From: an uncultured Collinsella sp.
Lineage (GTDB): Bacteria; Actinomycetota; Coriobacteriia; Coriobacteriales; Coriobacteriaceae
Direction: 5' to 3'
NCBI GenBank assembly: GCA_900544725.1
Contig: UQWK01000042.1
Span: 1-18,718 of the forward strand
DNA length: 18,718 nt
Position numbers and translations under genes: made by a program. Numbering within the stretch: position 1 is the stretch's first letter; the number at the start of each line of letters is the position of its first letter. Below, piece by piece: positions 7,629 through 16,158 of the stretch. The notes below the pieces were generated by a model, which saw nothing but the letters and a program-made list of their open reading frames with translations, was not told where the DNA came from and did not search any database.

Positions 7629-8536
7629 TACTGTTCCTCCAATGCTGAGGCTCCGCCGACGATCTCGTTAATCTCGGTCGTGATCGAAGCCTGACGCACG
7701 CGACTATACGTGCGGGTAAGGGTCGAGATGATCGCGGTGGCGTTTTCCGTCGCGGAGTGCATGGCCTTGCGGCGTGCACCCTGCTCGGCGGCCGCCGAAT
7801 CGATCAGGGCCTGGTAGATGACCGTCAGGATATACGACGGTACAAGCTTGCCGAGAACATGCTCGGGAGAGGGCACGAACTCGAACGTGGACGAGATGCG
7901 CTTAGGGGCGTCGGTCTCGTTCTTACGCGGACCGTGGGCCATAGCGATCATCTCGGGATCGAGCGGCAGCAAGTGCTCGACGCGAAGCTCCTGATCCACG
8001 CGGTTCTTGGCGTGGTGATAGACAAGCTCGACACGGTCAAGCTCACCGGCACGATACGCATCGCAGATATGAGAGGAAATCATGCGAGCCTGATTGAAAT
8101 CGGGCTCGGAGGAATTGCCCTCAAAGTGCATGACGACGTTTGCGCGGTCGCGGAAATACGTGGCCGGCTTACGTCCGCACGCAATGATCTCGCACTCGAT
8201 GCCATCGTTCGCCCAAGAAGCGGCGAGCTTTTCGGCCGTGCGCTCCACCGTCGTATTGAAACCGCCGGCAAGGCCGCGGTCCGAGGCAATAACGACAATC
8301 AGGCCATGCTTGACGCTCTCATGCTTCTGCAGCATGGGATCGGTGCCCGAACAGGAGGCGTCGCCGGCGACCGTCAACATAACGTCGGTCAGCGCCTCCT
8401 TATAGGGCTCGGCCTGCTTGGAGCGATCGAGGGCACGACGGATCTTGGCCGTAGAGACCATCTCCATCGTGCGCGTGATCTGCTTGGTCGTGGTAACCGA
8501 GGAGATTCGCTTCTTAATGTCGCGAAGGTTGGCCAT
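7628..8536 (-). CDS. atpG: F1Fo ATP synthase gamma subunit
   Basis: This is the rotor shaft of F1. The 302 aa fit the family (about 285-305). The N-terminal helix LRDIKKRISSVTTTKQITRTMEMVS and the C-terminal helix ending ASITTEINEIVGGASAL form the coiled-coil axle and are the most conserved parts. The Rossmann-like middle contains IVVIASDRGLAGGFN. The start lies 5 bases after the atpA stop. The 3' end overlaps the start of atpD by one base. Confidence 0.97.
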
Positions 8537-8541
8537 AGGGC

Positions 8542-10140
8542 TTAGTTCTCCTCTGATCCAGTCGTATCGGCATGGTGCTTGGCCATGAACTGCTGCTTGA
8601 AGTCACCGATGACGCGCAGGAGCTCAGCCTTGGTGTCATCGTCGATCTTCTTGGCGCGAACCTTGTCGAGCAGCGAACCAAAGCCATTGTCCATGTACTC
8701 GATGAGCTCGGCACGGAAGGGCAGCACGTCGGCGATCTCCAGGTCATCCAGGAAGCCCTCGTTGCCAGCGAACAGCGTAACGATCTGCTCGCCAACCTCA
8801 AACGGCTTGTAACGCGGCTGCTTCAGGAGCTCGGTCATGCGAGCACCATGGGTAAGCTGCTTCTGAGTAGCCTCGTCGAGGTCGGAGCCGAACTGCGTAA
8901 AGCCAGCGAGCTCCTGATAGGAAGCGAGGTCCAGACGGAGGTTGCCGGCGACCTGCTTCATGGCCTTGGTTTGTGCGTCGCCACCGACGCGGGACACGGA
9001 GATGCCCACGTCGACTGCCGGGCGCTGGCCCTGGAAGAAGAGCTCGGACTGCAGGTAGATCTGACCATCGGTAATGGAAATGACGTTGGTCGGAATGTAG
9101 GCCGAGACGTCGCCGTCCTGGGTCTCGATGATCGGAAGAGCCGTCATGGAGCCGTAGCCGTTCTTCTTGGACATCTTGACGGCACGCTCGAGCAGACGAG
9201 AGTGCAGGTAGAAGATGTCGCCAGGATAGGCCTCGCGTCCGGGCGGACGATGCAGCGTCAGCGACATCTGACGGTATGCCACGGCCTGCTTGGACAGGTC
9301 GTCGTAGATGACGAGCACGTGACCGCCGGGGTTGGTCTCGCTGGCGGGCTTGCCGTCCTCGCCGTTGTACATGAAGAACTCGCCGATAGCGGCACCGGCC
9401 ATAGGCGCGATGTACTGCATAGGGGCGGAATCGGCAGCGGTGGCCGAAACGATGATGGTGTAGTCGAGCGCACCGTGCTGAGCGAGGGTCTCGCGGATGT
9501 TGGCAACCGTGGAGGCCTTCTGGCCGATGGCGACATAGATGCAGACCATGCCCTTGCCGCGCTGGTTGAGGATAGCGTCGATGGCGATGGCGGTCTTACC
9601 GGTCTTACGGTCGCCGATGATAAGCTCACGCTGGCCGCGGCCGATAGGCACCATGGAGTCGATAGCGAGCAGGCCGGTCTGAACCGGCTCGCACACCGGG
9701 GTACGGTCGATGACACCGGGGGCCTTGAACTCGATGGGGCGACGATGCGTGGCGACGATGTCACCCAAACCGTCGATGGGCTGGCCAAGCGGATTGACGA
9801 CGCGGCCGAGCATGGCACGGCTCACGGGGATATCCATAATGCGGCCAGTGGTGCGGCACTCGTCGCCTTCCTTGATGGAGTCGACGGCACCGAACAGAAC
9901 GGCGCCGACCTCGTCACGGTCAAGGTTCTGGGCAAGGCCAAAGACGGTCTCACCGGTATCGGAGCTCTTGAACTCCAGAAGCTCGCCTGCCATGGCGCTC
10001 TTGAGGCCGGAGACGCGCGCGATGCCGTCGCCTACCTCGTCGACCGTTGAAACCTCATGCGTATCGACCGTCGCGGAGAGGCTCGTGAGCTGCTCCTGCA
10101 GTTTCTTGGCGATATCCTGGGCATTGAGGGTTTCGGACAT
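8542..10140 (-). CDS. atpA: F1Fo ATP synthase alpha subunit
   Basis: This is the non-catalytic nucleotide-binding subunit of F1, which supplies the arginine finger to the beta active site. The 532 aa are complete. It has an N-terminal delta-binding helix (1-25), the P-loop GDRKTGKT (176-183), the signature PAVDVGISVSRVGG with Arg384 as the expected finger, and QFGSDLDEATQ in the C-terminal domain. Its ATG overlaps the stop of atpH by one base (TAATG), as for the atpG-atpD junction. A short acidic C-terminal tail (DTTGSEEN) is lineage-specific. Confidence 0.98.
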   Translation of the reverse strand: MSETLNAQDIAKKLQEQLTSLSATVDTHEVSTVDEVGDGIARVSGLKSAMAGELLEFKSSDTGETVFGLAQNLDRDEVGAVLFGAVDSIKEGDECRTTGRIMDIPVSRAMLGRVVNPLGQPIDGLGDIVATHRRPIEFKAPGVIDRTPVCEPVQTGLLAIDSMVPIGRGQRELIIGDRKTGKTAIAIDAILNQRGKGMVCIYVAIGQKASTVANIRETLAQHGALDYTIIVSATAADSAPMQYIAPMAGAAIGEFFMYNGEDGKPASETNPGGHVLVIYDDLSKQAVAYRQMSLTLHRPPGREAYPGDIFYLHSRLLERAVKMSKKNGYGSMTALPIIETQDGDVSAYIPTNVISITDGQIYLQSELFFQGQRPAVDVGISVSRVGGDAQTKAMKQVAGNLRLDLASYQELAGFTQFGSDLDEATQKQLTHGARMTELLKQPRYKPFEVGEQIVTLFAGNEGFLDDLEIADVLPFRAELIEYMDNGFGSLLDKVRAKKIDDDTKAELLRVIGDFKQQFMAKHHADTTGSEEN

Positions 10141-10616
10141 TAGGCTTCACCTCCGTACGAATTAGCAGAGTTTGCGAGGGTCTCCTGCGCGATGCGCAGC
10201 TGCGTCTTGACGGAAATGTCACGACGCTCGCCGCGGGCCTCGAGCACCAGGCCGCCCACGATAGACGGGTCGACCTGCTCGATAAGGAATACCTTGCGGC
10301 CGAAGTCCTGCTCGCATTTCTTAGTGATGGTTTGACGCAGCTCGTCGTCGAGCGGGATCGCCGTGGTGACGGTCACGCCCACTACATCCTCGTCTTCCTC
10401 GGCAACATACTTAAAGGCAGCTGCCACCTTGGGAAGAAGGTCGAGCTGGTCGCGCTTGGACATGGTGTCGAGCACGGCGATGATCTCGGGGCTGGCGCTA
10501 GCCAGGCGCTCGATCATCTCGAGGTCCTCGAACACATGGTTCTCGGCCTTGGCGGATTCCAAAAGGGAACGCGCGTAGGTCTCGAGCACCTTGTCCTGAT
10601 AGCGGCTAGTCGGCAT
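10140..10616 (-). CDS. atpH: F1Fo ATP synthase delta subunit
   Basis: This subunit links the top of F1 to the peripheral stalk (b subunits). The 158 aa are slightly shorter than the E. coli protein (177). The N-terminal helical domain (about 1-105) starts with YARSLLESAKA. The C-terminal part carries the family signature IVGGLVLEARGERRDISVKTQL (about residues 119-140). It starts inside atpF (11-base overlap, 10606-10616) and ends one base into atpA, so it is translationally coupled at both ends. It is distinct from the epsilon subunit (atpC). Confidence 0.94.
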   Translation of the reverse strand: MPTSRYQDKVLETYARSLLESAKAENHVFEDLEMIERLASASPEIIAVLDTMSKRDQLDLLPKVAAAFKYVAEEDEDVVGVTVTTAIPLDDELRQTITKKCEQDFGRKVFLIEQVDPSIVGGLVLEARGERRDISVKTQLRIAQETLANSANSYGGEA

Positions 10617-11208
10617 TCAGGCTACCTGCTTCCTGGATGTAGCGCTCGATGAGCTTCTTCTGCTCGCCCTCGTCCTCGAGTGCCTCGCCCACGATCTTGG
10701 TGGCGACGGCAACGGACAGGTCGGCGATGGAGCTCGCGGCACCGGCGTAGATGGACTTGCGCTCGTCCTCGACGGTCGTATGGGCCTTGGCGATGATCTC
10801 CTCGGCCTCCTTGTGAGCAGCCTCGATGATACGGGCGCGCTCGGACTCGGCGTCCTTACGGGCCTCGAGAACGATGTCGGCAGCCTGACGACGGGCGTCG
10901 GTGACGATCGAGTCGGACTCAGCGCGCTTGGCGATAGCCTCCTGCTTGGTCTTCTCGGCCTCGTCGAGGCTCTCCTCGATCTTCTTGCCGCGCTCCTCCA
11001 TGGTTTTCATGATGCCCGGCAGGGCGACCTTGGCCAGCACGATCCAGATGATCAGGAAGGCGATAAGCGCCGGGATGAACTCCGCCATCTTAGGGATGAG
11101 GATGTCCGCACCGGCAGCGCCGTCCTCGGCGAACGCGGAAACCGGCATGAGCAGCGCGGCCGCGGACGCGGAGAGTGCGATCGCGCTCTTCTGGGATGAA
11201 AGATTCAT
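10606..11208 (-). CDS. atpF: F1Fo ATP synthase b subunit (with signal-peptide-like N-terminus)
   Basis: This is the membrane-anchored peripheral stalk. At 200 aa it has a single long transmembrane helix (about 43-64, FIPALIAFLIIWIVLAKVALP) followed by a charged coiled coil (about 68-160) and a C-terminal delta-binding part. Unusually, residues 1-27 look like a cleavable secretion signal: a short polar N-terminus with one Lys, a hydrophobic core (about 9-22), then SAFA-ED. This sits ahead of the usual membrane anchor and would add about 35 residues over the E. coli protein. GGAGCG lies before the ATG, and the gene follows atpE by 15 bases. Processing is inferred, not shown. Confidence 0.95.
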   Translation of the reverse strand: MNLSSQKSAIALSASAAALLMPVSAFAEDGAAGADILIPKMAEFIPALIAFLIIWIVLAKVALPGIMKTMEERGKKIEESLDEAEKTKQEAIAKRAESDSIVTDARRQAADIVLEARKDAESERARIIEAAHKEAEEIIAKAHTTVEDERKSIYAGAASSIADLSVAVATKIVGEALEDEGEQKKLIERYIQEAGSLNAD

Positions 11209-11223
11209 ACTTGACGCTCCGTG

Positions 11224-11418
11224 CTATTTAACGATCAGCGCGACAACGAAGCCGATCAGAGCCAGAGCCTCGCCGAAGGCGGAGCCCATGATGAAGACGG
11301 TGAACACGCGGCCCTGGACCTCAGGCTGACGGGCCATAGCACCCGTAGCACCCAGAGCAGACAGGCCGATAGCAAGACCAGCGCCGATAACACCGAGACC
11401 GTAACCGATAACTCCCAC
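11224..11418 (-). CDS. atpE: F1Fo ATP synthase c subunit
   Basis: This is the proteolipid of the rotor ring. The 64 aa form a helical hairpin: a Gly-rich helix 1 (residues 5-28), the polar loop ARQPE (29-33) and helix 2, with the ion-carrying Glu50 in SAFGEALALIG. The residue after Glu50 is Ala rather than Ser/Thr, and helix 1 lacks the Gln of sodium-type rings, so proton coupling is more likely (inference). The start is GTG at 11418, supported by a perfect AAAGGAGG 4 bases upstream. The protein is on the short side for the family. It follows atpB after a 124-bp spacer, the largest gap in the operon. Confidence 0.96.
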   Translation of the reverse strand: MGVIGYGLGVIGAGLAIGLSALGATGAMARQPEVQGRVFTVFIMGSAFGEALALIGFVVALIVK

Positions 11419-11542
11419 GATTCCTCCTTTGTCGTGCGTGTCTTATTTCACGCAGGATAACCTTTTTATAACTGCCGGGCTCCATGGGTACGGGCACCGG
11501 CGGTTTAACGAATTGCCTTACCTTTGAGGCGCGAACGGAAGA
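11419..11542 (-). promoter_or_regulatory. atpE leader with a perfect Shine-Dalgarno site
   Basis: This is the only sizeable gap inside the ATP synthase operon (124 bp). On the minus strand it ends in AAAGGAGG (11423-11430) before the GTG start. It also contains a GC-rich imperfect dyad (GCCGG/CCGGC, about 11474-11501) without a T-run. The c subunit is needed in about ten copies per complex, so a strong, possibly structured leader that raises its translation is plausible. No convincing promoter was seen. Confidence 0.45.
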
Positions 11543-12346
11543 TTACTCCTCCTCCGCGACCTCCTCTGCCTCGGAGACATACACGGCGGTAAGGACCGTG
11601 AAGACGTAAGCCTGGATGGCGCCGACCACAAGCTCGATCGCATAGATCAGGATGAGGATGGCAAGCCAGGCCAGCGAAGGCAAGGCGCCGACGGCGTGGG
11701 CCGCGGAAACCTGCTGAAGCAGCGGCTGCATGAACATGCTCGCCATGATGGCGAACGAGCCCATGACCACGTGTCCTGCAAACATGTTGCAGAACAGACG
11801 GACGGCGAGCGTGATGAGGCGCAGGAAGGTCGAGAAAAGCTCGACGACCCACACGAGCACGTTCATCGGGAAGCTCACGCCCTGCGGGGCGAGGCTCTTG
11901 ATGTAGCCGATCACGCCGTGAGCCTTGCATCCGTAGTAGATGAAGTACACGAAGGCGAAGATGGCGAGCGCGGCGGTGGAGCCGATTGCACCGGTGCCGG
12001 GCTTCATTCCCGGGATCAGGCCGATCATGTTATTGATCAGGATGAACAGGAAAAGCGAGCACAGGAACGGGAAGTGCTTCTTCCAGTTCTCACCCACGAC
12101 GCCCTTGCCGATATCGTTCTCGACGTACTCGATGATGTACTCGAAACCGTTGACGAAGAAGCCCTTGGGAACCAGGGTCTGCTTCTTCTTGAACACGGCC
12201 AGGACGATCAGGAGCACGATCGTGGAGACGATCAGCCAAAATGAGTACTGCGTGATGCCGCAGCTCAGATCGCCCACGACAGGGGTGGAGCTGAACTCGC
12301 TGACCAGATGATTAATCTCATCAGGCAGCTTTTCAAAAATTTCCAC
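11543..12346 (-). CDS. atpB: F1Fo ATP synthase a subunit
   Basis: This is the integral membrane stator subunit that forms the proton half-channels next to the c-ring. The 267 aa have about five to six hydrophobic segments. The essential arginine is Arg183 in LAVRLFCNMFAGH, the family signature. The last helix carries IELVVGAIQAYVFTVL (Glu238, Gln245). The C-terminus is acidic (SEAEEVAEEE). The start is GTG at 12346, 7 bases after AAGG. It follows the AtpI-like gene by 3 bases. Confidence 0.96.
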   Translation of the reverse strand: MEIFEKLPDEINHLVSEFSSTPVVGDLSCGITQYSFWLIVSTIVLLIVLAVFKKKQTLVPKGFFVNGFEYIIEYVENDIGKGVVGENWKKHFPFLCSLFLFILINNMIGLIPGMKPGTGAIGSTAALAIFAFVYFIYYGCKAHGVIGYIKSLAPQGVSFPMNVLVWVVELFSTFLRLITLAVRLFCNMFAGHVVMGSFAIMASMFMQPLLQQVSAAHAVGALPSLAWLAILILIYAIELVVGAIQAYVFTVLTAVYVSEAEEVAEEE

Positions 12347-12349
12347 GAC

Positions 12350-12661
12350 TTACCTTTCGACCTCATGAGGATCTCGCAGCGCCTTGGCGACGCGAACCGT
12401 GCAGGCGGCCATAAAGGCCACGAAGCCGATCGCCTCGCCCAGGAGGAACATGCGAAATGCCTCTCCGAACAACGCAAACACAACCAAGGTAAAGACAAGC
12501 AACGCGATCGCCGAGACCGCGAGACTCACCATGCCCTTGAGCATGTCCGCATTCTGTTTATCGTCAAGAACCGGCTTGAGCGTAAAGACAAAGGGAAGAA
12601 AGGCGACCGCGCCCGCGATGGCGCCTGCAACGATAGCGAGCAGATCGGCTATCTGAAACAT
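12350..12661 (-). CDS. atpI: AtpI-like small membrane protein of the ATP synthase operon
   Basis: This 103-aa hydrophobic protein has four likely membrane helices (about 5-26, 43-64, 66-85 and 87-100 in outline), arranged as in AtpI proteins. Those proteins head many atp operons and help assemble the c-ring or take part in Mg2+ handling. The sequence itself is weakly conserved, so the call rests on position (directly before atpB, 3-base gap), size and topology. The ATG at 12661 has GAGGA 5-6 bases upstream. A longer reading to 12736 runs into the promoter region and has no ribosome site. It is the first gene of the operon. Confidence 0.7.
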   Translation of the reverse strand: MFQIADLLAIVAGAIAGAVAFLPFVFTLKPVLDDKQNADMLKGMVSLAVSAIALLVFTLVVFALFGEAFRMFLLGEAIGFVAFMAACTVRVAKALRDPHEVER

Positions 12662-12722
12662 TGGCGTCCTCACTTTCCTTTTTAACGCTTCCCAGAACAG
12701 TTCCCGCCAAACATTGGTGACT

Positions 12723-12767
12723 ATTGTACGAGCCAATCGCTAAAGTACAACCGAAAAAGCATCGGTT
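12723..12767 (-). promoter_or_regulatory. Putative promoter of the ATP synthase operon, with overlapping dyad
   Basis: On the minus strand TACAAT (12723-12728) is a good -10. TTGTAC (12745-12750) is a weak -35 at 16-bp spacing. The inferred transcript start would be near 12716, giving a leader of about 55 bases before atpI. An inverted repeat AACCGA/TCGGTT (12749-12767, 7-base spacer) touches the -35 and could be an operator. The rest of the 280-bp upp-atpI gap is AT-richer than the genes. It contains no open frame worth calling. Confidence 0.55.
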
Positions 12768-12941
12768 AATACGCAGCTGTACGTTTTCTTAAGACCTTCT
12801 TTATGCCGCAGGTACGGTAATACGTTTTTTCGAACCCCTCAGCGCAAAACGTCCGTTAACAGAAGTGCGCGTGGACGTCTTTTGCTCGCCCGCGCGCACC
12901 ATTTCTTCGTATTTGTGACTGCAGCCGACAAGGCCCGACGG

Positions 12942-13589
12942 CTAGAGCGTGCCGTAGATGCGGTCGCCGGCGTCGCCCAGGCCGGGAACGATGTAGGCGG
13001 CCTCGTTGAGATGGTCATCGATGGCGCAGGTATAGATATGCACATCGGGATCTTTTTCGGTCAGCGACTTGAGGCCCTCGGGGGCCGCGACGATGCACAG
13101 CATGCGGATGTCCTTGACACCACGCTCGCGCAGGTAGCTGATAGCCATCTCGGCTGAGCCACCCGTGGCCAGCATGGGGTCGACAACCAGGCAAATGCGC
13201 TGGTCGATATCCTTGGGCATCTTGCAGTAATACTCATGCGGCTCGTGGGTAACCTCGTCGCGCTCCATGCCGATATGGCCCACGCGAGCGGAGGGCACCA
13301 GGTCGAGGATGCCATCGACCATGCCAAGGCCTGCACGCAGGATGGGAACGATGGCGAGCTTCTTGCCGGCGAGCTGCTTAAACGTGGCGGTGGTGATGGG
13401 GGTCTCGACCTCGACGTCCTCCATGGGCAGGTCGCGCATGGCCTCGTAGCCGTCAAAAAGCGCAAGCTCGCGCACGAGCTGGCGGAACTGATTGGTGCCG
13501 GTGCTCTTGTCGCGCAAGATCGACAGCTTGTGCTGGACGAGTGGGTGATCGACAAGGGTCACACGGGACGTATCGTAGGTGACGGTCAT
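12942..13589 (-). CDS. upp: Uracil phosphoribosyltransferase
   Basis: Upp converts uracil and PRPP to UMP in pyrimidine salvage (cytoplasm). The 215 aa match the family. The PRPP-binding loop is LVVDPMLATGGSA (residues 134-146). ILRAGLGM (83-90) and the C-terminal uracil-binding stretch IVPGLGDAGDRIYGT are typical. The ATG at 13589 lies 9 bases after AAAGGGG. The frame stays open to 13709, but the extra 40 codons do not resemble Upp and lie in the glpK-upp spacer. It lies between glpK and the atp operon; upp next to atp genes is a common Gram-positive arrangement. Confidence 0.96.
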   Translation of the reverse strand: MTVTYDTSRVTLVDHPLVQHKLSILRDKSTGTNQFRQLVRELALFDGYEAMRDLPMEDVEVETPITTATFKQLAGKKLAIVPILRAGLGMVDGILDLVPSARVGHIGMERDEVTHEPHEYYCKMPKDIDQRICLVVDPMLATGGSAEMAISYLRERGVKDIRMLCIVAAPEGLKSLTEKDPDVHIYTCAIDDHLNEAAYIVPGLGDAGDRIYGTL

Positions 13590-13639
13590 GGGTTGAAGCC
13601 CCTTTCGTTGCGGCCGGAAGATGGCCTTGCTGACAAGGC

Positions 13640-13669
13640 GCACGGCGACGTTGTTGCCGCGCGCCGTGC
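13640..13669. repeat. Hairpin in the glpK-upp spacer
   Basis: An 8-bp perfect stem (GCACGGCG / CGCCGTGC) has a 14-base loop, in the middle of the 122-bp gap. It has no T-run on either strand, so it is not a classical terminator. On the minus strand it would lie about 50 bases before the upp start. It may be a leader structure of upp, but nothing more can be said. Confidence 0.4.
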
Positions 13670-13711
13670 ATAAGTTTAACGGTTTGTTGTATCGAGTGCC
13701 CCGTCGCAACC

Positions 13712-15253
13712 CTACTGAACGGTGCTGAGCGAACGCTTGACGGCATCACGCCAACCAGCGAGGTTGCTCTCACGGCGCTCGGCGGACATATGAGGATGGA
13801 AGATTTTGACGATCTGAGCGTTTTGCTCCAGCTCCTCCAAATCCTCCCAGTAGCCGACGGCAAGGCCCGCCAAGTACGCGGCGCCGATCGCCGTGGTCTC
13901 CACCGTCTCGCACTGCAGCACGGGGATATCCAGCAGATCGGCCTGGAATTGCATGATGAACTCGTTGCGCGAGGCACCGCCATCGACGGACAGGCGCTCA
14001 ATCGAAAGCCCCACGTCCTGCTCCATGGCACGCAGCACGTCATAACTCTGATAGGCCATGGACTCGCAGGCCGCACGCACAATGGTCGCGCGACTCGAGG
14101 CACCGGTCAGGCCGCACACGATACCGCGAGCATGCGGGTCCCACCAGGGAGCGCCCAGGCCTGCGAAGGCGGGGACGAAGTAGCAGCCCTCGTTGTCGTT
14201 GATCGAAGCGGCGAGTTGCGCGGACTCGCTCACGCTCGAGATGATGCCCATGTTGTTGCGCAGCCAGTTCATGGTGGAGCCTGCGGCAAAGATAGAACCC
14301 TCGAGCGCATAGCTGATCTTGCCGTCAGCGGCGATACCGATCGTGGAGACCAGACCGTTCTTGGATTCGACGATCTCGTCGCCGGTGTTCATGAGCATAA
14401 AGCAACCCGTGCCATAGGTGTTTTTGGTCTGGCCGGGATGGAAGCAGCAGTGGCCGAATAGCGACGCCTGCTGGTCGCCCGCCACGCCCATGATGGGTGG
14501 CATGTTGGTCATGATGTCGCTCGCAACGCGGCCGTAATCGCCCGAGCTCCAACGAACCTCGGGCATCATGGAACGCGGGACGTCGAAAAGCGCCAGCAGA
14601 TCGTCGTCCCAATCGAGCGCATGGATATTAAAGAGCGCGGTGCGGCTGGCATTGGTGTAGTCGGTAGCAAAGACCTGACCGCCGGTGAGATTGTAGATGA
14701 GCCACGTGTCGATGGTGCCGAACATAAGGTCGCCCGCCGCGGCGCTCTCGCGCGCGCCGTCGACGTTATCGAGAATCCACTGCACCTTGGAGGCCGAGAA
14801 ATACGGGTCGAGCGTAAGCCCCGTGCGGGAGCGCACCAGCTCTTCTGCGCCCTGCTCGACCAGCTCGTCGATCAGAGGTGCGGTGCGACGGCATTGCCAC
14901 ACGATGGCGTTATAGATGGGTTGGCCGCTTATGCGGTCCCACACCACCGTGGTCTCGCGCTGGTTGGAGATACCGATGGCGGCAATGCGGTCGGAGTGGA
15001 TACCGCTCTTAAACTGGACTTCCATCATGACGGCGATTTGACTGGCAAGGACCGCCATGGGGTCTTGCTCTACCCAACCGGGACGCGGAAAACTGGTTTT
15101 GACGCTGCGACGTGCCTGCGCGACGATGCATCCGTACTCGTCGACGATGGTCGCAAGTACCGAGGTGGTGCCGCAGTCGAGCGCCATGATGTAGGAACCG
15201 CCAAAGTTAAACGAGACATCTTCCATGCCCAGGCTGCCCAGATTCAACGACAT
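13712..15253 (-). CDS. glpK: Glycerol kinase
   Basis: GlpK phosphorylates glycerol to glycerol-3-phosphate (cytoplasm, FGGY family). At 513 aa it has about 16-19 extra N-terminal residues. Recognisable sites are the first phosphate loop ALDCGTT (24-30), ISNQRETT with Arg99-Glu100, DPYFSASK (Tyr151), and GVAGDQQASLFG with Asp260-Gln261; Arg99, Glu100, Tyr151 and Asp260 are the expected glycerol contacts. ALDCGTT has Cys where most glycerol kinases have Gln. The region between PEVR and the GDQQ motif lacks the HFYG histidine that the PTS protein HPr phosphorylates in Firmicutes enzymes, so that activation is not expected. AAAGG lies 8 bases before the ATG. It follows sua5 by 13 bp and is probably co-transcribed with it. 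No facilitator or G3P dehydrogenase gene is adjacent. Confidence 0.93.
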   Translation of the reverse strand: MSLNLGSLGMEDVSFNFGGSYIMALDCGTTSVLATIVDEYGCIVAQARRSVKTSFPRPGWVEQDPMAVLASQIAVMMEVQFKSGIHSDRIAAIGISNQRETTVVWDRISGQPIYNAIVWQCRRTAPLIDELVEQGAEELVRSRTGLTLDPYFSASKVQWILDNVDGARESAAAGDLMFGTIDTWLIYNLTGGQVFATDYTNASRTALFNIHALDWDDDLLALFDVPRSMMPEVRWSSGDYGRVASDIMTNMPPIMGVAGDQQASLFGHCCFHPGQTKNTYGTGCFMLMNTGDEIVESKNGLVSTIGIAADGKISYALEGSIFAAGSTMNWLRNNMGIISSVSESAQLAASINDNEGCYFVPAFAGLGAPWWDPHARGIVCGLTGASSRATIVRAACESMAYQSYDVLRAMEQDVGLSIERLSVDGGASRNEFIMQFQADLLDIPVLQCETVETTAIGAAYLAGLAVGYWEDLEELEQNAQIVKIFHPHMSAERRESNLAGWRDAVKRSLSTVQ

Positions 15254-15266
15254 CGCTTACACCTTT

Positions 15267-16010
15267 CTATTGCATCGGGTCGGACAGGACCCGTTCGATC
15301 TCTGATGCGGGAAGTGCGCCTTGGCGCAGGATCTGGAGCCCGCCGTGCTGGAACGACACGATGGTCGAGGCATCGCGACACGGAGTCTCACCGGCGTCGA
15401 CGGCAACATCGACACCCTCCAGGATGCGCTCCTCCACCGTGACAAAGCTTGCCGGCGCGGGCGCGCCATGCGTGTTGGCGCTGGTGCAGGCAAGGGGGCT
15501 GCCGCAGGCGCGGATGAGTGCCTGCACCACGGGCGAGGCCGAAGCGCGAAGTGCCACCGTGTCGTCGGCGGCGCGCATAAAGGTCGGCACGCAGGGGGCT
15601 GCCTTGACCACGATAGTCAGGGCTCCCGGCCAGCATCGTCGCGCGAGTATGCGGGCATCTTCCGGGATATCCACGCCATAGCGGTCGAGTGCTTCGACGC
15701 CATCGACCAGCCAAGCGACGGTTTGCGTGAGCTCACGTTGCTTGAGAGTGAAGATACGGCGATAGCCGGTGCCGAGCGCGGGGACCGCGGCGCCGTTGAC
15801 GGTGGCCTGCGGATCGCGCGGCCACGATGGGAATTCACTTGTATCTTGAGGCACGGCGTCCGAAAAGGCGTTAACTGCCACAGCGACACCATAGACGGTC
15901 TCGGTCGGGATCAGGGCCAGACCGCCACAGCCGAGCACCTCGGCCGTACGCTCGACGGCAAGCCGATGCGGCTCGCGCGTTCCCTCGTATACCCGATAGA
16001 CCGTCTGCAT
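15267..16010 (-). CDS. L-threonylcarbamoyladenylate synthase (Sua5/TsaC/YrdC family)
   Basis: This enzyme makes threonylcarbamoyl-AMP from threonine, bicarbonate and ATP, the first step of the t6A37 modification of ANN-decoding tRNAs. At 247 aa the YrdC fold is shown by LIPTETVYGVAV (Thr36, Glu37), the KxR motif (Lys90-Arg92 in FTLKQRE), WPGALTIVVKA, TVALRAS and ACTSANTHG (Ser177, Asn179). It has no C-terminal Sua5 domain, so it is TsaC-like in architecture. An insert of about 30 residues (47-80) separates the ETVYG and KxR motifs. The ATG is preceded by AAGGGG at 11 bases, a long spacing, so the exact start is less sure. It sits upstream of glpK. The usual neighbour prmC is separated from it by a toxin-antitoxin pair. 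Confidence 0.92.
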   Translation of the reverse strand: MQTVYRVYEGTREPHRLAVERTAEVLGCGGLALIPTETVYGVAVAVNAFSDAVPQDTSEFPSWPRDPQATVNGAAVPALGTGYRRIFTLKQRELTQTVAWLVDGVEALDRYGVDIPEDARILARRCWPGALTIVVKAAPCVPTFMRAADDTVALRASASPVVQALIRACGSPLACTSANTHGAPAPASFVTVEERILEGVDVAVDAGETPCRDASTIVSFQHGGLQILRQGALPASEIERVLSDPMQ

Positions 16011-16158
16011 GTGTATGCCAGCCCCTTACGCTCTGGTGCAAGTTTGTTTACTGTGGGGCATTCTCGCACGAAACGTTCAACCTATTTGCCCAGAGCGCAT
16101 GTTGGTTTGGTGAGCGGCTCTAGTAGTCGGTGAAAGTGAGGGGATTAATTGAAGATTT

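Noticed and set aside
12662..12736. Longer N-terminus for the AtpI-like protein
   Set aside because: It would cover the -10 region and has no ribosome site. The ATG at 12661 has GAGGA at good spacing.
13640..13669. Pyrimidine-responsive attenuator of upp
   Set aside because: There is a hairpin, but no T-run and no recognisable PyrR-binding anti-antiterminator, so there is no basis for the claim.
13590..13709. 40-residue N-terminal extension of upp
   Set aside because: It does not resemble Upp and covers a hairpin. The ATG at 13589 gives the normal protein length.
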